Origin: JARRNO01 sp037384885
GTDB taxonomy: Bacteria; Acidobacteriota; UBA4820; DSQY01
Direction of reading: 5' to 3'
Assembly (NCBI GenBank): GCA_037384885.1
Contig: JARRNO010000079.1
Location: 1-8,812, forward strand
Length of the DNA stretch: 8,812 nucleotides
The notes beneath the pieces were generated by a model. The model was not told the origin of the DNA, searched no databases, and saw only the letters and a list, made by a program, of their open reading frames with translations. The position numbers were made by a program, and so were the translations under genes. Below, piece by piece: positions 1-5,959 of the stretch. Each line of letters starts with the position of its first letter. Within the stretch, counting starts at the first letter, position 1.

Positions 1-1503
1 AAAGCCGATGGCAAAGCGGCTAACGAACTGCATCCTCCCGCGATGAAACTTACGCCGAGCCAGTGGGCCACGGGAAGGTACTTCGTCGTGGTGGCGGTGC
101 TCTTTCTCCTGCAGGTGCTTGTCGGGGGGGCGATCGCCCATTATCGGGTGGAGCCCTTCGCGTTTTACGGCCTGCACCTGGCCGATATTCTCCCCTACAA
201 CTTGCTCAGGACATGGCATCTCCAGCTGGCCATCTTCTGGATCGCCACGGCATGGGTAGGCGGCGGTCTGTTTCTGGCGCCCATGATCGGCGGACGGGAG
301 CCGAAGCATCAGAAATTCTGGGTGAACATACTGCTGGGTGCGCTGGCGGTGGTGGTTTTTGGAAGTTTGGCCGGGGAGTTTCTGGGCATCAACGATAAGC
401 TGGGTAAACTCTGGTTCTGGCTGGGAGACCAGGGATCCGAGTATCTGGATCTGGGACGCTTCTGGCAATACCTCCTGGCGGCGGGCCTGGTGCTTTGGCT
501 GATATTGATGTACCGTGCGCTCAAACCCGCCATCAAAGACAACGCTAAAAAGCATCTCTCCTCGCTTTTCCTGTACGCCGCGGTGGCCATTCCCCTGTTC
601 TATCTCCCAGCCCTGTTCTACGGTCCCCACACGAACTTCACCATCATCGACAACTGGCGGTTCTGGATCATCCATCTCTGGGTAGAAGGCTTCTTTGAGC
701 TGTTTGCGACGGTCCTGGTGGCGATCATGTTCAACAAAATCGGGGTCGTCACAGCGAAAACGGCGACCCGGTTGGTCTACCTCGACGCCATCCTGTACCT
801 TGGAGCCGGAGTGATCGGAACGGGGCACCACTGGTATTTCACGGGCGAAACGACCGTCAACATGGCTCTGGCGGCCTGCTTTTCCGCCATGGAAATCGTG
901 CCTCTCACCCTCCTGACCCTGGACGCCTGGGATTTCATCAAGCTGTCGCGGTCGAAATGCGCCGAATGCGGCGTAGATTTAGCCGCAGGCCAGAAGTGGG
1001 CCATCTATTTCCTGATCGCCGTTGGGGTTTGGAACTTCATAGGCGCTGGTGTATTCGGCTTTTTGATTAATCTTCCCATCGTCTCCTATTTCGAGGTGGG
1101 CACCACCCTCACCGCCAACCATGCCCATGCCGCCATGTTTGGGGTGTTCGGTATGCTCGCACTCGCGGTGCTGGTCTTTTGCCTGCGCAGCATGCAGTCC
1201 GATGAGGCCTGGAAGAAGACCGCGAAATTGGTGAAGATAGGCTTCTGGGGCCTCAACATCGGACTGGCCCTGATGGTGCTGCTCGATCTCTTCCCGGCAG
1301 GCCTCCTGCAACTCTGGGACAGCATTTCACACGGGTACTGGCACGCAAGGGAGCTAACGTATCTGATGAGCGGAACCTTCCACAAGCTGGAGTGGCTCAG
1401 AATCGTGGCGGACCTGACCTTCATCATCGTGGGCGTTGTCCCTATGGTTCTTGCTTCGCTGAGGTCGTACCGGAAACGGGATGTCGCCCATGACTTGGCT
1501 TGA
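1..1503 (+). CDS. norZ: Quinol-dependent nitric oxide reductase (qNOR), C-terminal part, 5'-truncated by window edge
   Basis: Reduces two NO to N2O with electrons from membrane quinol, in the cytoplasmic membrane. The reading frame is open to base 1 and the Met at 43 lies inside the family's conserved region, so the true start is upstream. qNORs are about 750 residues; 500 are visible, the NorB-like heme-copper-oxidase-superfamily core with about a dozen hydrophobic helices. Counting the codon at base 1 as residue 1, metal-ligand positions are intact: His73 (in TWHLQ, low-spin heme b), His225 and Glu229 (in HLWVEGFFE, non-heme iron site), His276-His277 (GTGHHWY), and His374/His376 (NHAHAA, heme b3 and heme b). 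The stretch LWFWLGDQGSEYLDLGRFWQ is typical of qNOR rather than cytochrome c-dependent NorB. A Cys pair, C320-x2-C323, lies in a loop. The missing N-terminal NorC-like domain is outside the window. A strong stem-loop follows the stop. Family assignment is secure. Confidence 0.96.
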   Translation, partial: KADGKAANELHPPAMKLTPSQWATGRYFVVVAVLFLLQVLVGGAIAHYRVEPFAFYGLHLADILPYNLLRTWHLQLAIFWIATAWVGGGLFLAPMIGGREPKHQKFWVNILLGALAVVVFGSLAGEFLGINDKLGKLWFWLGDQGSEYLDLGRFWQYLLAAGLVLWLILMYRALKPAIKDNAKKHLSSLFLYAAVAIPLFYLPALFYGPHTNFTIIDNWRFWIIHLWVEGFFELFATVLVAIMFNKIGVVTAKTATRLVYLDAILYLGAGVIGTGHHWYFTGETTVNMALAACFSAMEIVPLTLLTLDAWDFIKLSRSKCAECGVDLAAGQKWAIYFLIAVGVWNFIGAGVFGFLINLPIVSYFEVGTTLTANHAHAAMFGVFGMLALAVLVFCLRSMQSDEAWKKTAKLVKIGFWGLNIGLALMVLLDLFPAGLLQLWDSISHGYWHARELTYLMSGTFHKLEWLRIVADLTFIIVGVVPMVLASLRSYRKRDVAHDLA

Positions 1504-1529
1504 CCCCGAATAAGGGAGGAATGCCTTCA

Positions 1530-1554
1530 GGCGGGGCGGATGTTCCGCCCCGCC
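1530..1554 (+). terminator. Strong G+C-rich stem-loop downstream of norZ
   Basis: GGCGGGGCGG at 1530-1539 pairs perfectly with CCGCCCCGCC at 1545-1554 around a 5-base loop (ATGTT), 26 bases after the norZ stop. There is no T tract behind it, so it is either an atypical terminator or an mRNA 3'-end stabiliser rather than a canonical intrinsic terminator. Confidence 0.6.
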
Positions 1555-1708
1555 CCCCAGGGAAAAGGTGACGGTTCCGACACTGGCTCGCATCAATCCA
1601 GAAAGAGATCCAAGGTGCTTCTTGAATGGACGGGACATCGCTCATGGGGCTTTGCGAATTCATTCCCAAGAAAGCCCGCCGCGGACAGAGCACCCCGGCC
1701 TTCCCCTT

Positions 1709-1747
1709 GGTTTTGCCCCCAACCGGGGCGCCGCCCCTGGCAAAGCC
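1709..1747. repeat. Nested imperfect palindrome (REP-like candidate)
   Basis: GGTTTTGCC (1709-1717) pairs with GGCAAAGCC (1739-1747) over 9 positions with one G-U pair. Nested inside is GGGGC (1725-1729) pairing with GCCCC (1733-1737) around a 3-base loop. The asymmetric internal loop is CCCAACC against T. The architecture resembles repetitive extragenic palindromes, but only one copy is visible, so its repeat nature is unproven. Confidence 0.35.
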
Positions 1748-1785
1748 CGTTCTCGACCCGCTGGGCCGCTCATCCGCACGAAGGA

Positions 1786-1791
1786 TATAAA
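1786..1791 (+). promoter_or_regulatory. Weak -10-like hexamer upstream of the octaheme cytochrome
   Basis: TATAAA stands out in a G+C-rich spacer. No TTGACA-like hexamer is found 16 to 18 bases upstream and there is no extended TGn. It would give a leader of about 130 bases before the start at 1929. Low-confidence candidate only. Confidence 0.2.
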
Positions 1792-1916
1792 CTATGACAA
1801 GATGCCGAAGGGATGGGGAGCTGCCGCCACATTCCGCCCGGCCAACTCGGAGAAGCGTTTCTGCGCTTTCCCCGATGCCAATAAATCGGCAGACCAACGA
1901 TTGCGAACTGAAGTAC

Positions 1917-1923
1917 AAGGGGG
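1917..1923 (+). promoter_or_regulatory. Ribosome binding site deciding the cytochrome start
   Basis: AAGGGGG sits 5 bases before the ATG at 1929. The same frame is open further upstream to an ATG at 1794, but that start has no comparable site and would put 45 residues ahead of a perfect signal peptide. Confidence 0.7.
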
Positions 1924-1928
1924 AACTC

Positions 1929-3233
1929 ATGAGAAAGAAACACGTGCCCATCCTTATGATTTTACTATCAGGCCTTACACTACCTCTCTGGGCGAGGGCA
2001 CAGCCACGCGGGTCTTCACTGAAGACACTGGCCGATAGCGCTCCAGCCAAAAGCAGAGCCTGCATCGCCTGCCACGAAAAAGCGGCCGCGCCCGTGATTG
2101 TGCGGCAATGGGCCCTCAGCAGGCACGCAAAAGCTGGGGTGGCCTGCTTTGACTGCCATGCCGCAGATCCCCAAAAGCCGTGGGCCATCAAGCATCACGG
2201 TTTCTATATCACGGCTCTTGTCACCCCAAAAACATGTGGCCGCTGCCACCCATCTGAAACCCGGCAGTTTGAAGCAAGCCACCACGCCCAGGCGGGGGAA
2301 ATTCTCGGTTCGCTGGACAACGTACTCGGCGCGAGCGTTGAGGGAAAGGCTGCGGTAGATTCAGGATGCGCGCAGTGCCACGGGAGCCGGGTTAAGCTTC
2401 TCAAAGATGGAAGACCGGACCCCTCCACATGGCCCAACCAGGGTATCGGACGGCTCAATCCCGATGGTTCCAAGGGAACCTGTACGGCGTGCCACGGCGC
2501 CCATTCCTTTTCCGTTGCCATGGCCAGGAGGCCCGGAAGCTGCGGCCTGTGTCATCTGGGGCCCGACCATCCCAACTATGAGGTCTACCGCGAAAGCAAG
2601 CACGGCATTGCCTACCGCGCGCTTAAAAGCCGCATGCACCTTGACGGCGACTCGTGGGTTCTGGGCAAGGATTACGACGCGGCTCCGACGTGCGCCACCT
2701 GTCATATGGGCGCAACGGGTGGGCTCGAAGAAACCCACGACGTCGGTGCCCGGCTGTCGTGGAATCTCCGCCCCGCCGTTTCCGTCAAGCGAAAAAACTG
2801 GGAAAACCGGCGTGCGGCCATGGAGAAGGTCTGCCTCAATTGCCACACCAGCGACTGGGTGGGAAACTTCTACGAGCAGTACGATTCCGTGGTGGCGCTC
2901 TACAACAACAAGTTTGCAAAGCCCGCGGCTCTGATCATGAAGCGGCTGCGAGCCGCCCACAAGCTGACGCCGGAACCGTTCGACGAAAAGATCGAATGGA
3001 CCTATTTCGAACTCTGGCACCACGAGGGACGGCGCGCGAGAATGGGCGCCGCCATGGGCGGCCCCGATTTCGTTCAGTGGCACGGGTTTTACGAGGAGGC
3101 GAAGGTTTTCAATACGGAATTCTTGCCGGAGGCGGAAAAGCTGCTTCCGGGCGTGACACGGGGCCTCCACCTCGGAAATGAACCCGTTCCACCACAGGGC
3201 CGACGAAACGACAAGCTCCCACAAGAGCACTGA
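1929..3233 (+). CDS. hao: Octaheme cytochrome c, hydroxylamine oxidoreductase (HAO) family
   Basis: Secreted multiheme enzyme of 434 residues. The signal peptide has basic RKK, a hydrophobic stretch at about 6-21, and likely cleavage after ARA at residue 24. Eight CxxCH heme sites begin at Cys45, 73, 103, 147, 185, 205, 255 and 302; the fourth, at 147, corresponds by order to the catalytic P460 heme of HAO. The GPDHP segment carries Asp213-His214, matching the distal Asp-His pair of HAO. The C-terminal segment WHHEGRRAR...GPDFVQWHG is family-typical, but Phe381 sits where I recall the Tyr that cross-links the P460 heme, suggesting a reductive member (nitrite, hydroxylamine or NO as substrate). 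That is inference from memory of the family. There is no C-terminal membrane helix, so it should be soluble in the periplasm. It follows norZ and lies 2 bases before the YwiC-like gene. Family is sure; reaction direction is not. Confidence 0.93.
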   Translation: MRKKHVPILMILLSGLTLPLWARAQPRGSSLKTLADSAPAKSRACIACHEKAAAPVIVRQWALSRHAKAGVACFDCHAADPQKPWAIKHHGFYITALVTPKTCGRCHPSETRQFEASHHAQAGEILGSLDNVLGASVEGKAAVDSGCAQCHGSRVKLLKDGRPDPSTWPNQGIGRLNPDGSKGTCTACHGAHSFSVAMARRPGSCGLCHLGPDHPNYEVYRESKHGIAYRALKSRMHLDGDSWVLGKDYDAAPTCATCHMGATGGLEETHDVGARLSWNLRPAVSVKRKNWENRRAAMEKVCLNCHTSDWVGNFYEQYDSVVALYNNKFAKPAALIMKRLRAAHKLTPEPFDEKIEWTYFELWHHEGRRARMGAAMGGPDFVQWHGFYEEAKVFNTEFLPEAEKLLPGVTRGLHLGNEPVPPQGRRNDKLPQEH

Positions 3234-3235
3234 AT

Positions 3236-3991
3236 ATGGAGACAACCAGCGCCATGCACCTGAAATGGATCTGGAGCGAACATGGAACCTGGGCGGTCTT
3301 GTGGACCGCCTTCGGCTGCGGCCTGCTTTTGGCTTGGCCTCCGACCTGGATTACGCTTTGCACCCTCGTGGGGCTGAGCGCGGTGGCGGCGGCCAAGGTT
3401 CTTGCGCTCAGGATGCACAAGGGGCATGTCAGTCTCCGGCTGGTTGGGGCGTACCTCATTGCAGGAGGGGCGGCACTGCTGCCCCTCCTGCTCGCCGCGC
3501 CGCTTCCGTTGGTTCTTGCAGGGGCGGTAGGAGCCCCTTTTATGGCTGTCTACCTCCGTCGTTCAAAATCGCCGCGTTGGACCCGGCGGCTGACCGTGGA
3601 ATACGCAGGAGTGGGACTTATGGCGTTGTCCGCCGGATTGGCCGTGCTCTCGGCCCGGCCCGGAGCGATGGGGCAAGCCGTCTTGGCATCCATCCTGGTT
3701 GCGTCTCTCTTTCTACCGGGTGTGCCGAGAGCGAGACTGCTCAAAACCCGCGAGTCCTCCTTGCGCTGGACTCTCCTCGCCACGTCGCTTCTGGGGGCAC
3801 TTGCCTTTGTTCTTGCTGCGGCGGCGGGCTTTATGCCTTGGTGGGGCGCCCTGGGTGGACTCGCATTCTCGGGAGACTTGCGCGCCGGGCTGCTGGCGCC
3901 CCGCGTCACCGCACGCCATCTCGGCCTGATTCTCACGCTTCGAAACGCCGGCGCAGCTCTACTCCTTGCACTCGCCTGGAAGCCCTTCTGA
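3236..3991 (+). CDS. YwiC-like polytopic membrane protein
   Basis: A 251-residue, very hydrophobic protein with roughly seven to nine membrane segments separated by short basic loops (for example RRSKSPRWTRR near 108-118). The N-terminal EHGTW (residues 15-19) after a Trp-rich start matches the EHGxW signature I associate with the YwiC-like family; Bacillus subtilis ywiC lies near the nitrate respiration genes narGHJI and fnr. Biochemical function of the family is unknown to me. It starts 2 bases after the octaheme cytochrome stop, so the two are almost certainly co-transcribed. A second start at 3254 (Met7) is possible: GGAG at 3238-3241 precedes it by 12 bases, while the 3236 ATG has no clear site. 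Two strong hairpins lie inside the gene. The context suggests a membrane partner for periplasmic nitrogen-oxide chemistry, which is inference. Confidence 0.8.
   Translation: METTSAMHLKWIWSEHGTWAVLWTAFGCGLLLAWPPTWITLCTLVGLSAVAAAKVLALRMHKGHVSLRLVGAYLIAGGAALLPLLLAAPLPLVLAGAVGAPFMAVYLRRSKSPRWTRRLTVEYAGVGLMALSAGLAVLSARPGAMGQAVLASILVASLFLPGVPRARLLKTRESSLRWTLLATSLLGALAFVLAAAAGFMPWWGALGGLAFSGDLRAGLLAPRVTARHLGLILTLRNAGAALLLALAWKPF
3292..3310 (+). other. Early intragenic hairpin in the YwiC-like gene
   Basis: GGCGGTC (3292-3298) pairs perfectly with GACCGCC (3304-3310) around the loop TTGTG. It lies within the first 75 bases of the gene, just past the cytochrome stop. No T tract follows. Confidence 0.4.
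3461..3491 (+). other. Very strong intragenic hairpin in the YwiC-like gene
   Basis: GCAGGAGGGGC (3461-3471) is an exact inverted repeat of GCCCCTCCTGC (3481-3491). The 9-base middle adds G-U, G-C and C-G pairs, leaving a 3-base loop, so the stem reaches 14 pairs. It sits inside the coding region (encoding an Ala/Gly/Leu-rich membrane segment) and has no T tract. Confidence 0.55.
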
Positions 3992-4029
3992 GAAAGCCGG
4001 GGGGGAATCGTTTCTCTCTATCGCCTTTT

Positions 4030-4040
4030 TATGTTAAAAT
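4030..4040 (+). promoter_or_regulatory. Candidate extended -10 promoter for the GNAT-racemase pair
   Basis: TATGTTAAAAT in an A+T-rich island contains TGn followed by the hexamer TAAAAT (4035-4040), an extended -10 arrangement. No good -35 is seen. Predicted start is near 4047, giving a leader of about 168 bases before the GNAT start at 4215. Small hairpins lie in the leader: AAGTC-GCG-GACTT (4136-4148) and CGTTC-GAT-GAACG (4155-4167). Confidence 0.4.
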
Positions 4041-4200
4041 TTACCAGAACAGACAGGGTTGCGTGAAGTCTGCGTCGGATTGCATTCTGTTTCGTCTTGC
4101 CGTTCGTCGGCGCGTGCCAAAATCCCAAGAACCTAAAGTCGCGGACTTCGCATTCGTTCGATGAACGGGCGGATCAGGCGGCGCACTATGTTAAATGATG

Positions 4201-4206
4201 AGGGAG
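4201..4206 (+). promoter_or_regulatory. Ribosome binding site deciding the GNAT start
   Basis: AGGGAG lies 8 bases before the ATG at 4215. In-frame ATGs at 4161 and 4188 have no comparable site, so 4215 is preferred. Confidence 0.65.
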
Positions 4207-4214
4207 AGATCTTA

Positions 4215-4694
4215 ATGGACCAGACCGCGAAGAATGAAGCCGAAGGCCTTCCGATGGAAATCAAGCGGATCGACCACGAATCCGAGTTTCCGTCCTGGCT
4301 GAACCTCCAGCAGTTCGCCGAATTTATGCACGAAAGCCTGAAACCTTACGAAGACACGGTTCCGGATATCTTGAGCGGCGTGAGGTACGCCCTTTCGGGC
4401 GACGCCGACAAGGGCGGCTATGTCATCCTGGGGATCAGTGGCGACAAGCCCTTGGGAGCGGTGGTGATGCTCGACACTCACATGAAGGGCTATATTCCCT
4501 CGACGCTGCTTCTTTTCGTCGCCGTGGATCCCTCCATGCGGGGAAAGGGACTCGGGCGAAAGCTGATCGAGAAGGCGCTCTCCGAGGCGCCAAGTGACGT
4601 CAAGCTTCACGTGGAATACGAAAACCCCGCCAAGCGTCTCTATGAACGGATCGGCTTCACGACCAAGTACGCTGAGATGAGGTATCACAAGTGA
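4215..4694 (+). CDS. GNAT-family N-acetyltransferase
   Basis: A 159-residue acetyl-CoA-dependent acetyltransferase, normal length for a single GNAT domain, with no signal peptide, hence cytoplasmic. The acetyl-CoA pyrophosphate-binding motif A is clear: FVAVDPSMRGKGLGRKLIEKAL, with the R-G-K-G-L-G core at 109-114. The C-terminal signature ENPAKRLYERIGF (136-148) is equally typical, with Tyr143 at the position often used as general acid. The N-terminal half (about 20-60) is unlike the better-known RimI proteins, so the acceptor substrate cannot be read off. The stop codon overlaps the GTG start of the PLP racemase, implying translational coupling and a related substrate, perhaps an amino acid. 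A longer start at 4161 would add 18 residues, but the ribosome binding site supports this one. Confidence 0.88.
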   Translation: MDQTAKNEAEGLPMEIKRIDHESEFPSWLNLQQFAEFMHESLKPYEDTVPDILSGVRYALSGDADKGGYVILGISGDKPLGAVVMLDTHMKGYIPSTLLLFVAVDPSMRGKGLGRKLIEKALSEAPSDVKLHVEYENPAKRLYERIGFTTKYAEMRYHK

Positions 4695-5869
4695 ACCGGA
4701 TCACCCTGGACCTTGAAGCGCTTCGCCACAACCTCGACGTGGTTCGAGGTTGGGTTTCGAACCACGGGGCGTCCCTGACCGTGGTGACGAAGGCGCTTTG
4801 CGGGCACCGGGAGTCGATTCTTGCGCTTCGCCGGCTGGGCGTGCGCTCCATTGCCGATTCCCGGCTCCGGAACCTCGAAACAGTAAGCAGGGAGCTTAGG
4901 GACACGGAAATCTGGTACCTCCGCCCGCCCCACCATTCAGCGGTTCCGGAGATTGCCGTCCTGGCTCAGGTGTCCCTGAATTCCGAACTGGAGACGCTGC
5001 GTGTCCTGGATGAGGAATCGCGCCGCCTCGGCAAAGTCCACCAGGCCATCATCATGATCGAACTTGGTGATCTTCGGGAAGGCATCCTTCCCGGATCACT
5101 GGTGAAGTTCTACAAAGAAGTCTTCGATCTGAAAAACGTGGAGGTACTGGGTATCGGGGCCAACCTGGGATGCCTGTCAGGCTCGGTTCCCAGCGTGGAC
5201 CAGTTTATGCAGCTCATCCTTTACCGGGAACTGCTTGAGCTGAAGTTCGGGAAAAAGCTCCCCCTCATTTCCGCGGGCTCGAGCGTCGTCCTTCCGCTCT
5301 TGCTGGACGGACGGCTGCCTAAGCAAATCAACCACTTCCGGGTGGGCGAATCCATCTTTTTGGGGACGGACCTTGTCAACGGCGGGGTTCTGGACCGGCT
5401 GCGCAACGACGCCGTAACGCTGGAAGCGGAGGTGATCGAGATCAAGGAAAAGGGTCTCGTTCCCCTCGGAGAAACAACGGATCTTTCACCGTTCACTCCG
5501 ATCGAAACAGAAACCCCGGCGCCCGGCCAGCGCGGATTCCGAGCCCTGATCGCGCTCGGACAGCTGGATACCGACGTGACGGGCCTTACGCCCGTGAACC
5601 CAGACTACCAGATCGCCGGCGCCAGCAGCGACATCACCGTGGTGAATATCGGGGACGATTCAGGAGGACTGAAGGTCGGGGATACCATACAGTTCAGGCT
5701 GGCCTATTCCGCCTTCGTCCGGTGCATGGCCAACCGGTACACGGAAAAGCGGGTTCTTCCCCTCCCGGGCGATGAAAAGAGTCTTGAGGAAGAGCTGGAG
5801 AGCGGAAACTGTCGCGTACCTGCAGTTCTATCCAAAGTGGGCGGCCCCGCGGGTTCGAAACACAGATAA
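4691..5869 (+). CDS. Alanine/ornithine racemase-family PLP-dependent enzyme
   Basis: A fold-type III PLP enzyme (alanine racemase-like TIM barrel plus C-terminal beta domain) of 392 residues. The GTG start overlaps the upstream stop in GTGA, with GAGG (4679-4682) 8 bases ahead. Lys34 in VVTKALCG is the expected Schiff-base lysine. Further family marks are IADSRLRNLE (near 54-63), LNSELETLR, ELGDLREG (124-131), HFRVGES (215-221, phosphate-binding area), ALGQLDTD (288-295) and GASSD (310-314). The DLREG and GASSD blocks fit the ornithine racemase (Orr) branch better than biosynthetic Alr, so ornithine or another amino acid is the likely substrate; the sequence does not settle which. The C-terminal tail of about 30 charged or flexible residues seems longer than I expect. 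With its GNAT neighbour it may make or modify a D-amino acid in the cytoplasm. Confidence 0.88.
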   Translation: MNRITLDLEALRHNLDVVRGWVSNHGASLTVVTKALCGHRESILALRRLGVRSIADSRLRNLETVSRELRDTEIWYLRPPHHSAVPEIAVLAQVSLNSELETLRVLDEESRRLGKVHQAIIMIELGDLREGILPGSLVKFYKEVFDLKNVEVLGIGANLGCLSGSVPSVDQFMQLILYRELLELKFGKKLPLISAGSSVVLPLLLDGRLPKQINHFRVGESIFLGTDLVNGGVLDRLRNDAVTLEAEVIEIKEKGLVPLGETTDLSPFTPIETETPAPGQRGFRALIALGQLDTDVTGLTPVNPDYQIAGASSDITVVNIGDDSGGLKVGDTIQFRLAYSAFVRCMANRYTEKRVLPLPGDEKSLEEELESGNCRVPAVLSKVGGPAGSKHR

Positions 5870-5921
5870 CCCGCCGCGGCATGCCTGCGGGCGCGCCTGT
5901 TTCTTGGCCTTGCGGGCCCGC
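5870..5921. terminator. Palindrome-rich region between convergent genes
   Basis: Immediately after the racemase stop, CCCGC (5870-5874) can pair with GCGGG (5887-5891). A 10-base palindrome GCGGGCCCGC follows at 5912-5921, and GCGGGC (5887-5892) can also pair with GCCCGC (5916-5921). There is no T tract on either strand. It plausibly serves as a bidirectional 3' end for the racemase and carD transcripts, but this is weak. Confidence 0.3.
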
Positions 5922-5959
5922 GAATATGTTAAAAGGAATCTCTTCAATCGGAGTGCGGT

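Larger units (their letters stand above)
1504..1928. other. 425-base spacer between norZ and the octaheme cytochrome gene
   Basis: No convincing gene lies here. Open frames exist on both strands, but they lack a good ribosome binding site and recognisable domains, and they run into neighbouring genes as overlaps. The stretch holds two stem-loops (1530-1554 and 1709-1747), a weak TATAAA hexamer at 1786-1791 without a matching -35, and the ribosome binding site of the cytochrome gene at 1917-1923. I saw no FNR-type TTGAT-N4-ATCAA site. Confidence 0.6.

Noticed and set aside
1794..1928. N-terminal extension of the octaheme cytochrome from the ATG at 1794
   Set aside because: It would bury a perfect signal peptide; the ATG at 1929 has a strong ribosome binding site.
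1442..2191. Minus-strand frame covering the norZ-cytochrome spacer
   Set aside because: It overlaps conserved coding sequence at both ends, has no ribosome binding site that I can see, and resembles no family.
3049..3063. GCCGCC-ATG-GGCGGC hairpin in the octaheme cytochrome gene
   Set aside because: Short and explained by codons for the conserved Gly/Ala-rich segment.
2361..3245. Long minus-strand open frame opposite the octaheme cytochrome
   Set aside because: No recognisable domain or good start; it is the antisense shadow of a high-G+C gene with secure heme motifs.
3178..4164. Long + strand frame overlapping the YwiC-like gene
   Set aside because: Arg/Gly/Ser-rich composition without domains; the overlapping frame gives a coherent membrane protein.
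5926..5934. TATGTTAAAA between the convergent genes as an antisense promoter into carD
   Set aside because: It resembles the candidate at 4030-4040, but the hexamer is poorer and no -35 at usable spacing is present; too weak to annotate.
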